A stretch of 64,000 bases of DNA, from assembly GCA_015689735.1 (NCBI GenBank), contig WVSP01000001.1, positions 1,042,001 to 1,106,000 on the forward strand. Direction: 5' to 3'. Both the position numbers and the translations under genes were made by a program. Shown in pieces: positions 23,594-33,162 of this stretch (position 1 is the first letter of the stretch; every line of letters starts with the position of its first letter). Source of the stretch: Rhodobacterales bacterium LSUCC0031. GTDB taxonomy: Bacteria; Pseudomonadota; Alphaproteobacteria; Rhodobacterales; Rhodobacteraceae. Below the pieces are notes generated by a model that saw only the letters and a list, made by a program, of their open reading frames with translations, did not search any database and had not been told where the DNA came from.

Positions 23594-23605
23594 GGAATTT
23601 CTGTT

Positions 23606-23914
23606 GTGTTGCGTCCTGTTGTGTTGGCCACGTTGGCCCCAATCCTGCTGTCGGGCTGCGCGTATTTCGGGTTCTCGAACCCATGGCGCGCGGCCCCCGC
23701 TGATCCCACTGTCGTCCATTATCAGGCGGCGATGGCGGATTTCTCGACATGTGCGACTGCAACTGATTCCGCAATCCGCGCAGAGGTGGCCCAAAAACTT
23801 GCCACCTATGCAGCACGCCTTCAGGCCGACAGCCGGCCACAAAACCCCGATCATTTCTTAATGACCGACCGTGTTGTGGCCGCCGCCGGATATTGCGCAG
23901 AGAGCCTGCGTTAG
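23606..23914 (+). CDS. small lipoprotein of unknown function
   Basis: 102 residues, starting at GTG (23606) 12 bp after the phaR stop. The signal peptide ends in the lipobox LLSGC (LATLAPILLSGCAYFG). The mature part is helical with three Cys (FSTCATATD, AGYCAESL and the lipidated one). Its spacing suggests cotranscription with phaR. No family is recognised. Confidence 0.55.
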   Translation: MLRPVVLATLAPILLSGCAYFGFSNPWRAAPADPTVVHYQAAMADFSTCATATDSAIRAEVAQKLATYAARLQADSRPQNPDHFLMTDRVVAAAGYCAESLR

Positions 23915-23920
23915 CTTGGC

Positions 23921-26167
23921 CTAGCCCACAAAACGCAGATGCGTGTTGAGCGGCAGATCGCGGATACGCTGGCCTGTCATCGCAAAGACCGCATTGGCAA
24001 GGGCGGGTGCCGCGGGCGGGGTGCCGGGTTCACCCACCCCCCCGATATGGCCCGATGTCTCAAGAATACGCACCGCGACCGTGGGCATCTGGTGCTGGCG
24101 CAGCGCGTCGTAATCGGTGAAATTGCCCTGCACGACAGCGCCATTCTCAAAGCTTATCTCTTCCATCATCGCCGCCGACAGTCCATAGACGAGGCCGCCG
24201 ACCATCTGCGCCTCGATGATCGCGGGATCTAGGGCCGTGCCGACATCGCAGGCCATCCATGCGCGGGTGAGCGCGATCGCGCCATCGCGAAGGGCCACCT
24301 CGATCACCACGGCGGTGGGCGTATGAAAGGAATGGGTCATCGCCACGCCCATCGCGGTGCCGGGGGCGCGGGGCGCGTCCCAGCCTGACATCTCGGCCAC
24401 CGCGCGCAAGACGCCGGCGCTGGGCGCGTGTTCGGCCTCGGCCAGTTCCAGCCGGAAGGCGAGCGGGTCGCGCCCGGCCGCAATGGCCATTTCGTCGATG
24501 AAGCTTTCCATGAAAAAGCCGTTGAAGGAATTGCCGACCGAGCGCCAAAAGCCGATCGGCACATCCAGATCGGCCAGATGCCCGCGCACCCGGTAATTGG
24601 GGATGGCGTAAGGTTGGTTGAACATCCCCTCGACATGGCCTTTGTCGGGGCCGGGGGGCGGGTTGCCCGTCATGCGCGCCATCGATTGCCGCGTGACCGA
24701 AGGGGCGGCCACCTGACCGTCCAGCCCCACGGCGCGTCCGTCGCGCAAGATGCCCTTCATCCGCGCCACGGCGGCGGGGCGATAGAAGTCATGGCGCATA
24801 TCTTCCTCGCGCGACCATGTCACCTGCACGGGTGTGCCTTGCAGCGCGGCGGCGATGCGGGCCGCGAGGACGACGAAATCGCTTTCGCCGCGCCGACCGA
24901 AACCACCGCCGAGATAGGTGACATGGCACCTGACCTGTTCAGGGTCGAGGCCCACGGCCTTGGCGGCGGCCTCTTCTGCGAAACCAGGGGCTTGGGAACC
25001 CGTCCAGATCTCCAGCCTCTCGCCGGTATGATGCGCTGCCGCACTCATCGGTTCCATCGTGGCATGGGCAAGCCACGGCACGCTGTACTGGGCCTCGATC
25101 ACCGTATCGTCCGGGCTGGTGGCAGACGCTATATCGCCATCATCGCGCAAGGTGGAATTGGGCGGATCGTCGAGGGCTGCGCGGATTACATCCAGCATTG
25201 CGGCCGATGTTGCGGGGTAGGGGGCGGCGCCCCAGTCGATCTCCACCGCCTCGGCCGCGCGCATGGCAAGCCAAGTGTTTGTGGCCACCACGGCGATGCC
25301 ATTGCCCAGATCGATCACCCGCTCGACCCCCGGCATGGCCAGCGCCGCGCTGGCGTCAAAGCCATTCATCGCGCCGCCCAGATGCGGGTTCATCCGCACG
25401 GTGGCGAACATCATGCCGGGCAGGCGCACATCGATCCCGAACTGCGCGGCCCCCGTGACCTTGTCCAGCATGTCGAGGCGCGGCATCGCGCGCCCCAGAT
25501 ACTTCCACTGCGCGGCAGGGCGCAGCTCAAGATTGCGGGGCGGCGTGATGCGTGCCGCATCCTCGGCCAAATCCTGATAGCTGAGTTCAACACCACCCGG
25601 CGCGATCACACGGCCGTCGCGCGTCTCGAGTGCGCCCGCTGCCACGCCCAAGCGCTGGGCTGCGGCCTGTTTCAGCACCTCGCGCGCGGTGGCGCCCGCT
25701 TGACGCAGCTTGTCATAGGCATCGAGCGTCGAGGTCGAGCCGCCCGTGACCTGCAACCCGATCATCTTGGGCAGGATGGACATCGCCTCGACCATCATCT
25801 CCTGCCAGGCGGTGCGGTCATAATCGGTGGTGGGCAGCGCATGGCTCATCAGCCCGGCGTTGTAATAGGCCTGTGCCGCAGGGCCATGGATCACCCGGAT
25901 CTGGTCCCATGCGACGTCCAACTCCTCGGCCAGCAGGGCAGGCAGGGTGGTATAGACGCCTTGGCCCATCTCGGCGCGGGCGGCGATCAGGGTCACGCCT
26001 TTCTGGTCGATGATGACCCAAGGGTTGAGCGCAACCTCGTCCTCGCCTGGTTCCAGCGGATTGGGCAGGTCGCGACGGTATTGCCAGACGCCAAAGGCCA
26101 CCCCACCCGCGACGGCGGTCGCGCCGATCAGGAAGCTCCGCCTTGCGATCTTGCCCCAATGTGGCAT
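23921..26167 (-). CDS. xanthine dehydrogenase-family molybdopterin-binding subunit (isoquinoline 1-oxidoreductase beta-like)
   Basis: 748 residues. The N-terminal ARRSFLIGATAVAGGVAFGV is a twin-arginine signal, giving a periplasmic enzyme. Molybdopterin domains follow: WVIIDQKGVTLIAARAEMGQG, VTYLGGGFGRRGESDFVV (GGGxGRR pattern) and PIGFWRSVGNSFNGFFMESF; the C-terminus has HIGGVGEPGTPPAAPAL, with the Glu-containing active-site segment. Like IorB and AldH-type enzymes it hydroxylates aldehydes or N-heterocycles with the 2Fe-2S subunit encoded 4 bp upstream. The true substrate cannot be told from sequence. moaA, for the cofactor, is encoded 13 kb away. Confidence 0.88.
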   Translation of the reverse strand: MPHWGKIARRSFLIGATAVAGGVAFGVWQYRRDLPNPLEPGEDEVALNPWVIIDQKGVTLIAARAEMGQGVYTTLPALLAEELDVAWDQIRVIHGPAAQAYYNAGLMSHALPTTDYDRTAWQEMMVEAMSILPKMIGLQVTGGSTSTLDAYDKLRQAGATAREVLKQAAAQRLGVAAGALETRDGRVIAPGGVELSYQDLAEDAARITPPRNLELRPAAQWKYLGRAMPRLDMLDKVTGAAQFGIDVRLPGMMFATVRMNPHLGGAMNGFDASAALAMPGVERVIDLGNGIAVVATNTWLAMRAAEAVEIDWGAAPYPATSAAMLDVIRAALDDPPNSTLRDDGDIASATSPDDTVIEAQYSVPWLAHATMEPMSAAAHHTGERLEIWTGSQAPGFAEEAAAKAVGLDPEQVRCHVTYLGGGFGRRGESDFVVLAARIAAALQGTPVQVTWSREEDMRHDFYRPAAVARMKGILRDGRAVGLDGQVAAPSVTRQSMARMTGNPPPGPDKGHVEGMFNQPYAIPNYRVRGHLADLDVPIGFWRSVGNSFNGFFMESFIDEMAIAAGRDPLAFRLELAEAEHAPSAGVLRAVAEMSGWDAPRAPGTAMGVAMTHSFHTPTAVVIEVALRDGAIALTRAWMACDVGTALDPAIIEAQMVGGLVYGLSAAMMEEISFENGAVVQGNFTDYDALRQHQMPTVAVRILETSGHIGGVGEPGTPPAAPALANAVFAMTGQRIRDLPLNTHLRFVG

Positions 26168-26170
26168 GGC

Positions 26171-26635
26171 TCAACCCTCCTGCACGGCGCGGGCGGCGGC
26201 GTGGACCGCCGCGCGGATACGCGGATAGGTGCCGCAACGGCACAGATTGCCCGCCATGGCGGCGTCGATCTCGGCATCGCTTGGCACAGGGTTCACCGCC
26301 AGAAGGTCGGCGGCCTGCATGATCTGGCCCGACTGGCAATAGCCACATTGCGCGACCTGGTGATCGATCCAGGCCTGTTGCAACGCGTGCAGCGCACCGG
26401 GCTGGCCCAACCCCTCGATCGTGGTGACCGGCCCCCAGACATCGGCCAGCGCCACTTGGCACGACCGCACGGCCTGGCCGTCGATATGCACGGTGCAGGC
26501 CCCGCAAGCCGCGACCCCACAGCCGTATTTCGTGCCTGTCAGCCCCAGCGCATCGCGCAAGACCCACAAGAGCGGCACATCATCGGGCAGGTCGATCTCA
26601 TGGCGCGAGCCGTTCACCGTGACTTGTCGTACCAT
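26171..26635 (-). CDS. (2Fe-2S) subunit of molybdenum hydroxylase (IorA-like)
   Basis: 154 residues from the ATG at 26635; GAGGG lies just upstream, and an ATG at 26653 is also possible. The plant-type ferredoxin cluster motif is [17 protein letters not shown]. The second 2Fe-2S motif is [13 protein letters not shown] with [11 protein letters not shown]. It passes electrons from the molybdenum site to an acceptor such as a periplasmic cytochrome. No signal peptide is seen, so it probably rides with the Tat-targeted large subunit. The stop is 3 nt before the large-subunit start. Confidence 0.9.
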   Translation of the reverse strand: MVRQVTVNGSRHEIDLPDDVPLLWVLRDALGLTGTKYGCGVAACGACTVHIDGQAVRSCQVALADVWGPVTTIEGLGQPGALHALQQAWIDHQVAQCGYCQSGQIMQAADLLAVNPVPSDAEIDAAMAGNLCRCGTYPRIRAAVHAAARAVQEG

Positions 26636-26719
26636 CCGCCCACCCTCGATCATGACCTTGGCCAATAGCCTAGTCGGATCGCGGCGGGCATCAAGCCATG
26701 GCTACGTGACGACGTTGCG

Positions 26720-27046
26720 TCACTGGACGGATCCTGACCAGATCGTCAGCACCAAGACCCCCGCAACGATCAGCGCCATGCCCAGCATAGCGGGCAGGTC
26801 AAGGCGCTGGCCATGCACCAGCCAGCCGATCATGGCGATGGCGCCCACGCCCACGCCCGACCAGATCGCATAGGTGATGCCCAAGGGGATGGCGCGCAGC
26901 ACGAGCGCGAGGAAGTAGAACCCCACCGCATATCCGGTGATGGCAAACAGGCTTGGCGCAAGGCGCGTGAACCCGTCGGAGGCCTTGAGCGCGGTAGTGC
27001 CGACGATCTCGCCGGTGATGGCGATGATGAGATAAAGCCATGGCAT
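26720..27046 (-). CDS. SMR-family small multidrug efflux protein
   Basis: 108 residues, four membrane helices. WLYLIIAITGEIVGTTALKA carries the conserved Glu (position 13 in this numbering; E14 of EmrE). GITYAIWSGVGVGAIAMIGW is the SMR signature in helix 3. It functions as a dimer exchanging protons for cations such as quaternary ammonium compounds. Its gene lies 104 bp after the dppC-like permease and may be separate, because two palindromes lie between them. Confidence 0.88.
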   Translation of the reverse strand: MPWLYLIIAITGEIVGTTALKASDGFTRLAPSLFAITGYAVGFYFLALVLRAIPLGITYAIWSGVGVGAIAMIGWLVHGQRLDLPAMLGMALIVAGVLVLTIWSGSVQ

Positions 27047-27102
27047 GGGCTTGGGCCTTTCTGACCTTTCCGCGGGGGCTGAGAAAACGCATGTTCTGCG
27101 CA

Positions 27103-27144
27103 CGAAAAACCCGGGTTTTTCGCACGGGAAATCTCGAGATTTCC
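27103..27144. repeat. two adjacent perfect palindromes
   Basis: CGAAAAACCCGGGTTTTTCG (27103-27122, 20 bp) and GGAAATCTCGAGATTTCC (27127-27144, 18 bp), separated by 4 bp. Both are perfect with no loop. They follow the dppC-like stop and precede the SMR gene. The arms are AT-rich and the centres GC-rich, unlike the usual terminators here. A dispersed intergenic repeat or a regulatory site is possible. Confidence 0.75.
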
Positions 27145-27150
27145 TTTCTC

Positions 27151-28086
27151 CTAGCGTCCCCGGATGCGCGGGTCGAGCGCGTCGCGCAGGCCGTCGCCGA
27201 TATAATTCACCGACAACACGGTCAGCGAGATTGCCATGCCCGGCCAGATCACCCGCTCGGGGTTTTGCATCAGCCAATCGGTCGCATCGAACAACAGCCG
27301 CCCCCATGTCGGGAAATCCGAAGGGAATCCAAGTCCGAGGAAGGATAGCGCACTTTCCGTGATGATCGCATTGGCGATGCCCAGCGTGGCCGAGACCATG
27401 ATGGGCGACATCACATTGGGCAGCAAATGGCGGGTGATCATCCGATGGCTTGGTGTGCCGATCGACCGCGCGGCCAGCACGAATTCCCGCTCCTTCAGTG
27501 CCAGTACCTCCGCGCGGACGACACGGGCTGTCTGCATCCAGGATGTCACGCCGATCATCACCACGATCAGGATGAAGATCCCGCCTTCGGGACCGAAATT
27601 GGCCCGCAAGGGATCGCGGAACAGCATGATCGTAACCAAAAGCAGCGGCAAAAGCGGCATGGCAAGGAACAGGTCGGTGGTGCGCATCAACAGCCCGTCG
27701 AGCCGTTTGAAATAGCCCGCCAAAACCCCCACCAGCGTGCCAAGGACCAAGGCCAGCGCCATCGCCGTCAACCCCACGGCGATCGATGTCTGGCCACCCG
27801 CCATCATCCGCGCCATCGTATCGCGGCCAAGCTGGTCGGTGCCCATCGGATGGGCAAGGCTTGGCCCCGCATTGCGCGCGCGGATGTCGATATATTGCGG
27901 TTCGATTGTCCAGATCAGCGGACCGATAAAGACGAAAAGCAGCGTGAAGACGAAGAAGCCAAGGCCGAAGAGCGCGCCCTTGTGGGTCTTGAACTGGTCC
28001 CAGACATCCCACCACTGGTTGCGGGGTGGGCGGTAAGCCTCCAAGGAAGGTGCGGCTTTCGCGGTGCGATCGGCAGTGTCAGTCAT
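27151..28086 (-). CDS. dipeptide/oligopeptide ABC transporter permease (DppC type)
   Basis: 311 residues, about six helices. The EAA loop reads VLALKEREFVLAARSIGTPSHRM; the BPD_transp_1 region continues with HLLPNVMSPIMVSATLGIAN and SALSFLGLGFPSDFPTWGRLL, characteristic of DppC/OppC. The N-terminal OppC_N segment is present (FGLGFFVFTLLFVFIGPLIW). It overlaps the upstream DppB-like gene by 8 bp. It forms the inner-membrane channel with that protein. Confidence 0.92.
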   Translation of the reverse strand: MTDTADRTAKAAPSLEAYRPPRNQWWDVWDQFKTHKGALFGLGFFVFTLLFVFIGPLIWTIEPQYIDIRARNAGPSLAHPMGTDQLGRDTMARMMAGGQTSIAVGLTAMALALVLGTLVGVLAGYFKRLDGLLMRTTDLFLAMPLLPLLLVTIMLFRDPLRANFGPEGGIFILIVVMIGVTSWMQTARVVRAEVLALKEREFVLAARSIGTPSHRMITRHLLPNVMSPIMVSATLGIANAIITESALSFLGLGFPSDFPTWGRLLFDATDWLMQNPERVIWPGMAISLTVLSVNYIGDGLRDALDPRIRGR

Positions 28087-29086
28087 AGCGGATCCTCGGA
28101 TCGAGCACGCCGTAAAGGATATCGGCGATCAGGCTGAACAAGACGATCAGCACGGCGAAGATGAAGCTGACGGTCTGCACAACCGGCACATCGCCGCTCT
28201 GGATCGCGATGATCAAAAGCTGGCCGATGCCGTTCACCTTGAAGACCTGCTCGGTGATGATCGCGCCGCCAAAGACCGCCGGCACGTTCAAGGCGATGAC
28301 GGTGACCACCGGGATCATCGAATTCTTCAGCACATGCACCAATACCACGGTCTTTTCGCCCAAGCCCTTGGCGCGCGCGGTGCGCACATAATCCTGATTG
28401 AGATTGTCGAGCATCGAGGCGCGCAGGTAGCGGCTGATCTGGCTGGCGTTATACAGCCCCAGCACCATGACCGGCATGATGATCTGCTTGAGTTGCACGA
28501 CGAAACTGTCCCAATCCGTTACTTCATGGGTGGTGTCGTAGACCGAAGGGAACCACCCAAGCGTCACCGCGAAGATCACGATGAACAAGACACCGGTAAA
28601 GAACGTCGGGACGGAAAACCCGACCATCGATATGAAGGTGCCGACTTGATCGAACACGGAATATTGCTTGTAGGCCGAGATGATGCCCAAGGGCAGCGCG
28701 ATCAAGATACCTACGATATAGGACGTACCGACCACCCATAGCGTTTGCGGCATGCGCTGGACGATCAAGTCCATCACCGGGCTGCGGGTCTGATAGGAAA
28801 TGATGCGCGGTCCATCGGGCGCCACCTGCCAACCCGTTGCACCTTCGATGAAGTGCAAAGGTTCGTCCCAGACCATAAGCTTGAGCCATTTGAAATACTG
28901 CACCACGACTGGGTCGTTGACGCCAAGGCTTTCGCGGATCTGCTCGCGCACTTCGGGCGGGATGGTCAGTGGCAGGCCCGCCGTCGGGTCAGAGGGGGAT
29001 AGCTTGACGATCAGGAAGATCACGAAACTGATGAACAGAAGCGTCGGGATCGCAAGGATCAATCGCCGGATCGTGTAGGTCAGCAT
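28079..29086 (-). CDS. dipeptide/oligopeptide ABC transporter permease (DppB type)
   Basis: 335 residues from the ATG at 29086 (an upstream TTG at 29095 is possible). MLTYTIRRLILAIPTLLFIS is the typical DppB/OppB start. The EAA loop is LDNLNQDYVRTARAKGLGEK, followed by NSMIPVVTVIALNVPAVFGG. A periplasmic insert after helix 1 carries DPTAGLPLTIPPEVREQI. It lies 85 bp after the substrate-binding protein gene, in the order ATPases, binding protein, DppB, DppC. Confidence 0.92.
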   Translation of the reverse strand: MLTYTIRRLILAIPTLLFISFVIFLIVKLSPSDPTAGLPLTIPPEVREQIRESLGVNDPVVVQYFKWLKLMVWDEPLHFIEGATGWQVAPDGPRIISYQTRSPVMDLIVQRMPQTLWVVGTSYIVGILIALPLGIISAYKQYSVFDQVGTFISMVGFSVPTFFTGVLFIVIFAVTLGWFPSVYDTTHEVTDWDSFVVQLKQIIMPVMVLGLYNASQISRYLRASMLDNLNQDYVRTARAKGLGEKTVVLVHVLKNSMIPVVTVIALNVPAVFGGAIITEQVFKVNGIGQLLIIAIQSGDVPVVQTVSFIFAVLIVLFSLIADILYGVLDPRIRYD

Positions 29087-29171
29087 ATCGGCCAACGCCT
29101 CGGGTCAGAAGTTTCGGGAAAACATGGCCCGCGCCACAAGGGGCGGCGCGGGCCGGTGTCATGTCACGCCA

Positions 29172-30872
29172 TTACTGGGTGCGGCGCCAATCCATGATGT
29201 TCCACAACTCGCTGTCCCAATCGGACATGCGGTGGCCTTCAAGGGTGGCGGCACGGGCCGACACGCCGCCACGGTGAACAAGCGGGATGATCGAGTAGCG
29301 CACGAGCATGTCGTTCATCTCGCGCGCCAGGCGGCCACGCTCGTTCAGATCTGCCGTGCGGGCCATTTCAGCGACAAGCGCGTCATAGGCCGGATCACAG
29401 AAGCGCTGGATGTTGGAACCCTGCCACTGGCTTTGGGGCCGGGGCATGTCACCGCACAGCCAGCTTGCCATATAGGCTTGCGGGTCCACACCGGCGAAGT
29501 TGTTGGTGTACATCTCGATATCGGCATAGAACTTCTGGAAGGTATCCGGGGATGCCGGATCGCCGCCGAAGAAGACCGAAGCGTCGATGTTGCGCAGCTC
29601 GGTGTCGATACCGATTTCCGCCCACCACTGCTTGATCAGCGCTTGGGTGTCCTGACGTACGGCGTTGGTCGATGTCTGGTAGAGCACACGCAGCGGCACG
29701 CCATTGTATTCGCGGATACCATCGCCATTGGTGTCGACGATTCCGGCCCCATCAAGCAATGCGATTGCGCCGGGGATATCCTGCACAAGACAGCCGTCAT
29801 TTGCCGTCGATGCATAAAGATCGGGCGCGGGCAGCACGTTACAGGTGGGCTTGCCACCGGCACCATAGCCGATTTCCACGATCAGCGCGCGGTCGATCGC
29901 CATCGACATGGCCTGACCGATGATGGGGTTGGTCAAGAACGGATGCGGCCCACCCTCGACGGTCGAGCGGGCATCGCCCAGCGCCGGGTCAGGGTTGGTC
30001 TGGTTGAGGTGGATCCGCTCGACCGAGGTACCGAACGCGACCTCGATTGCGCAACGGCCCTGCGCGGCCATGCCCGCAAGGATGGTCGGATCCATTTGCA
30101 GGTTCCATGCATAATCGAACTCGCCTGTTTCACAGACCGAGCGCGCCGCCGAAGTCGCATCGCCGCCGCCCTTGAAGGTCACGGTCCCGAAATAGGGCCG
30201 GTCGGGGAAACGGAAATTCGGGTTGGCCGACAACTCGATCACGTCATTGGGGCGGAATTCATCGACCTTGAAGGGGCCGGTGCCGATGGGGCCGAAATTC
30301 GCATCAGTGCATTCGGGCGCGCGTGCGCCAAGGCATTCGGCGAATTGCGCGGCTTGGATCACCGGGCTCTCGGAGCCGACAAAGGCGGTGTAGGGGAAGG
30401 GGGTGGGCGCATTGAAGGTGATGCGCACCGTCTTGTCATCCACCGCTTCCACGGCGGTCACGCCGTCATAGTTGGCCGCTTGCGCGCAGCCGCCTTCGGG
30501 ATGGGTGCAATACTGCCATGTGAAGACGAAGTCGGAAGCGGTCAGCGCGCTGCCGTCCGACCATGTGATCCCATCGGCGATGGTCCATGTGATCGAGGTC
30601 AGATCGGCCGACACTCCACCATTTTCGACGGTGGGAATGCTTTCGGCCAGCCAAGGCACCATCGCGCCCGTTTCATCGAAACGTGCCATCGACTCGAGGA
30701 TCAGCGAAGAGCTTTCGACCTCTTTCGTGCCGCCCGACAGATACGGGTTCAGCGTCGAGGGCGCTTGCCAATAGATGATGTTGAGATGCCCCGAAGAGCC
30801 GCGCTCGGCCATCGCCGCGGCTGGCGCAAGCGCCAGTGCCGTCGCACCGAGCAGAAGTGAATAACGTTTCAT
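29172..30872 (-). CDS. peptide ABC transporter substrate-binding protein (SBP_bac_5 family)
   Basis: 566 residues. Signal peptide RYSLLLGATALALAPAAAMA. The family-5 extracellular binding fold shows in LNIIYWQAPSTLNPYLSG, TWTIADGITWSDGSALTASD, GTGPFKVDEFRPNDVIELS and AIDRALIVEIGYGAGGKP. Four Cys pairs in the mature part (for example YCTHPEGGC) suggest disulfides. It captures a peptide or a peptide-like compound in the periplasm. The divergent amidohydrolase operon suggests N-acyl amino acids or modified peptides as ligands; that link is inference. Confidence 0.9.
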   Translation of the reverse strand: MKRYSLLLGATALALAPAAAMAERGSSGHLNIIYWQAPSTLNPYLSGGTKEVESSSLILESMARFDETGAMVPWLAESIPTVENGGVSADLTSITWTIADGITWSDGSALTASDFVFTWQYCTHPEGGCAQAANYDGVTAVEAVDDKTVRITFNAPTPFPYTAFVGSESPVIQAAQFAECLGARAPECTDANFGPIGTGPFKVDEFRPNDVIELSANPNFRFPDRPYFGTVTFKGGGDATSAARSVCETGEFDYAWNLQMDPTILAGMAAQGRCAIEVAFGTSVERIHLNQTNPDPALGDARSTVEGGPHPFLTNPIIGQAMSMAIDRALIVEIGYGAGGKPTCNVLPAPDLYASTANDGCLVQDIPGAIALLDGAGIVDTNGDGIREYNGVPLRVLYQTSTNAVRQDTQALIKQWWAEIGIDTELRNIDASVFFGGDPASPDTFQKFYADIEMYTNNFAGVDPQAYMASWLCGDMPRPQSQWQGSNIQRFCDPAYDALVAEMARTADLNERGRLAREMNDMLVRYSIIPLVHRGGVSARAATLEGHRMSDWDSELWNIMDWRRTQ

Positions 30873-30899
30873 GTTTCTGTCTCTCTCCTTGTTGGTCGC

Positions 30900-31937
30900 T
30901 CAGACCTCGGTGGGTTCAGCCGCATGTGCTGCGGTCTTCTGGGTATCTTGGTCATGCAGGTGGCAGGCCACGAAACGGCCTGGCGCGATCTCGCGGATCT
31001 CGGGGTCGATCTGGCGGCAGATCGCCATCACTTGCGGGCAGCGGGTGCAGAAATTGCAGCCTTTGGGCGGGTTGGCGGGGCTTGGCACATCGCCTTGCAA
31101 GATGATGCGTTCGGCATCGTCATGGCTGGCCGGGTCGGGTTCTGGCACCGCCGACAACAGGGCCGTGGTGTAGGGGTGCTTGGGATCGGCAAAAAGCGCG
31201 TCGCGCGGGGCCAGTTCGACCACGCGGCCCAGATACATCACCGCCACCCGGTCGGCGATATGGCGCACCATCGACAGGTCATGGCTGATGAACAGATAGG
31301 TCAGGCCAAGCCGGTCTTGCAGTTCTTCTAAAAGATTGACCACCTGCGCCTGGATCGACACATCAAGCGCCGCGATGGGTTCGTCGCAGACGATGAATTT
31401 GGGGTTCAAGGCCAGCGCGCGGGCGATGCCGATCCGCTGGCGCTGCCCGCCCGAAAACTCGTGCGGATAGCGGTTGGCGAAATCGCGGTTCAGGCCCACC
31501 GCATCCATCAATTCATAGATCCGCGCCAACCGGTCGGCGCCGCTGAGTCTTGTGTGCTCCATCAGGGGCTCGCCGATAATCCCCGCGACCGTCATGCGCG
31601 GGTTGAGGCTCGCTTGCGGGTCTTGGAACACCATCTGCATCTTGGGGCGCAAGCGGCGCAGCTTGTCAAAAGGGGCGGTCGCAATCTCCTCGCCCTCGAG
31701 CCGGATCGATCCGGCGGTAGGGTCATAAAGCCGCAAGATGGCCCGCCCACAGGTGGACTTGCCGCAGCCCGACTCGCCCACCAAGCCCAGCGTCTCGCCC
31801 TCGTAGATGTCGAAGCTAACGCCATCCACGGCCTTGACCGCCCCGGTCACTCGCCTCAGTAGCCCAGAGCGGATCGGGAAATGCATCTTGAGGTCGCGGA
31901 TCTCGACCAGTTTCTTGGCGCCGGTGGTGTCAAACAT
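30900..31937 (-). CDS. peptide ABC transporter ATP-binding protein (DppF/OppF type)
   Basis: 345 residues from the ATG at 31937, overlapping the DppD-like stop by 8 bp. Walker [19 protein letters not shown], signature [17 protein letters not shown], Walker [17 protein letters not shown], then the H-loop [17 protein letters not shown]. The C-terminal oligo_HPY segment has [19 protein letters not shown], with Cys for the Fe-S cluster seen in this subfamily. It powers transport together with the DppD-like subunit. Confidence 0.93.
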   Translation of the reverse strand: MFDTTGAKKLVEIRDLKMHFPIRSGLLRRVTGAVKAVDGVSFDIYEGETLGLVGESGCGKSTCGRAILRLYDPTAGSIRLEGEEIATAPFDKLRRLRPKMQMVFQDPQASLNPRMTVAGIIGEPLMEHTRLSGADRLARIYELMDAVGLNRDFANRYPHEFSGGQRQRIGIARALALNPKFIVCDEPIAALDVSIQAQVVNLLEELQDRLGLTYLFISHDLSMVRHIADRVAVMYLGRVVELAPRDALFADPKHPYTTALLSAVPEPDPASHDDAERIILQGDVPSPANPPKGCNFCTRCPQVMAICRQIDPEIREIAPGRFVACHLHDQDTQKTAAHAAEPTEV

Positions 31938-32937
31938 CGCGCGCGGCCCCCGTCCTGAAATCCCAAAAACAGGCCGCGTCATGGCCAGGGCCTACATCGT
32001 AGCGGGCAGGGTTCTCGCGCGCGCAGCGATCCATGGCCTGCGGACAGCGCGCGCGGAAGGGGCAGCTCTCGGGCGCGCGTGACAGGATCGGCGGTTGGCC
32101 TTGGATCACCCGCAGTTTTTCGGCGCGCTCGCCGCGGATGCTCGGCACCGTTTCAAGCAACATGCGTGTATAGGGATGCTGGGGATTGGCGAACAATTCG
32201 CGCACCGGGGCATGTTCGACCACTTGGCCGCCATACATCACCATCACACGGTCGGCGATCCCAGCAATCACGCCCAGATCATGGGTGATCCAGACAATCG
32301 CCATGCCAAGCTTCTGGCGCAATTCCTTGATCAACTCGAGGATTTGCGCCTGGATCGTCACATCAAGCGCGGTGGTCGGCTCATCGGCAATCAGTACTTT
32401 GGGGTCGCAGGCAAGCGCGATGGCGATCATCACGCGCTGACGCATGCCGCCCGAAAACTGGTGCGGGTAATCCGACAAGCGGCGGCGCGCATCGGGAATA
32501 CCCACCAGATCGAGCAGCTCGGCGGCACGGGTCGCGGCCTGTGACTTGCTCAGGCCCATATGGGTGCGCAAAGGCTCCATGATCTGGTAGCCAACGGTAA
32601 AAACGGGGTTGAGGCTGGTCATCGGGTCTTGGAATACCATCCCGATCCGCGCCCCACGGATATCGCGCATCGTGTCTTCGGGAACCCGCGCGAGGTCTTG
32701 GCCTTCGAACATCACGCTGCCGCCCCGGATCTCGGCGGGGGGCATCGGCAACAGCCGGATGAGCGACATCATCGTTACCGATTTGCCCGAGCCGCTTTCG
32801 CCCACCACGCCCAAAAGCTCACCGGCTTTGAGGGTAAAGCTCACATTATTAACGGCATGCACTTCGCCACCACGGGTGCGAAATACGGTCTTCAAGTCCT
32901 TGACATCAAGGACAAATGGCGTCGCGCCATCGGGCAT
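31930..32937 (-). CDS. peptide ABC transporter ATP-binding protein (DppD/OppD type)
   Basis: 335 residues from the ATG at 32937; AAGGAG lies 11 nt upstream. Walker [19 protein letters not shown], signature [17 protein letters not shown], Walker [18 protein letters not shown]-loop [16 protein letters not shown]. The C-terminal Cys segment is [16 protein letters not shown]. First gene of the minus-strand transporter operon, divergent from the ArgE-like gene with a 225-bp promoter region between. Confidence 0.93.
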   Translation of the reverse strand: MPDGATPFVLDVKDLKTVFRTRGGEVHAVNNVSFTLKAGELLGVVGESGSGKSVTMMSLIRLLPMPPAEIRGGSVMFEGQDLARVPEDTMRDIRGARIGMVFQDPMTSLNPVFTVGYQIMEPLRTHMGLSKSQAATRAAELLDLVGIPDARRRLSDYPHQFSGGMRQRVMIAIALACDPKVLIADEPTTALDVTIQAQILELIKELRQKLGMAIVWITHDLGVIAGIADRVMVMYGGQVVEHAPVRELFANPQHPYTRMLLETVPSIRGERAEKLRVIQGQPPILSRAPESCPFRARCPQAMDRCARENPARYDVGPGHDAACFWDFRTGAARDV

Positions 32938-33162
32938 CGTAAGATGCTCCTTACCCTGTTGGTGCGCCGCCTCTTGTCGATGCTTGAGCGGCTGCAATAC
33001 CGGTGACGCTAACATGAAATTTTCGTGTCACAAGCCGCAATCTGCCAAGTCATGCACCGATCGAGTGCGATTGCCTATCCTTTGAGCGAATTTCGCCAGG
33101 CGGGCTTGACGCCGCGCCGGTGCTGGCACAGGCTCGCCCACATCAAAATCGGAGCGTTTCCC

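Noticed and set aside
24428-26668. A 746-codon open frame on the plus strand, antisense to the molybdenum hydroxylase genes
   Set aside because: Long antisense frames are normal in GC-rich DNA with few stops; the product is His/Arg/Gly-rich with no family features, while the minus strand has clear motifs.
29124-30860. A 578-codon plus-strand frame over the peptide-binding protein gene
   Set aside because: It mirrors the codon periodicity of the minus-strand gene; composition is atypical and there is no ribosome site or known domain.
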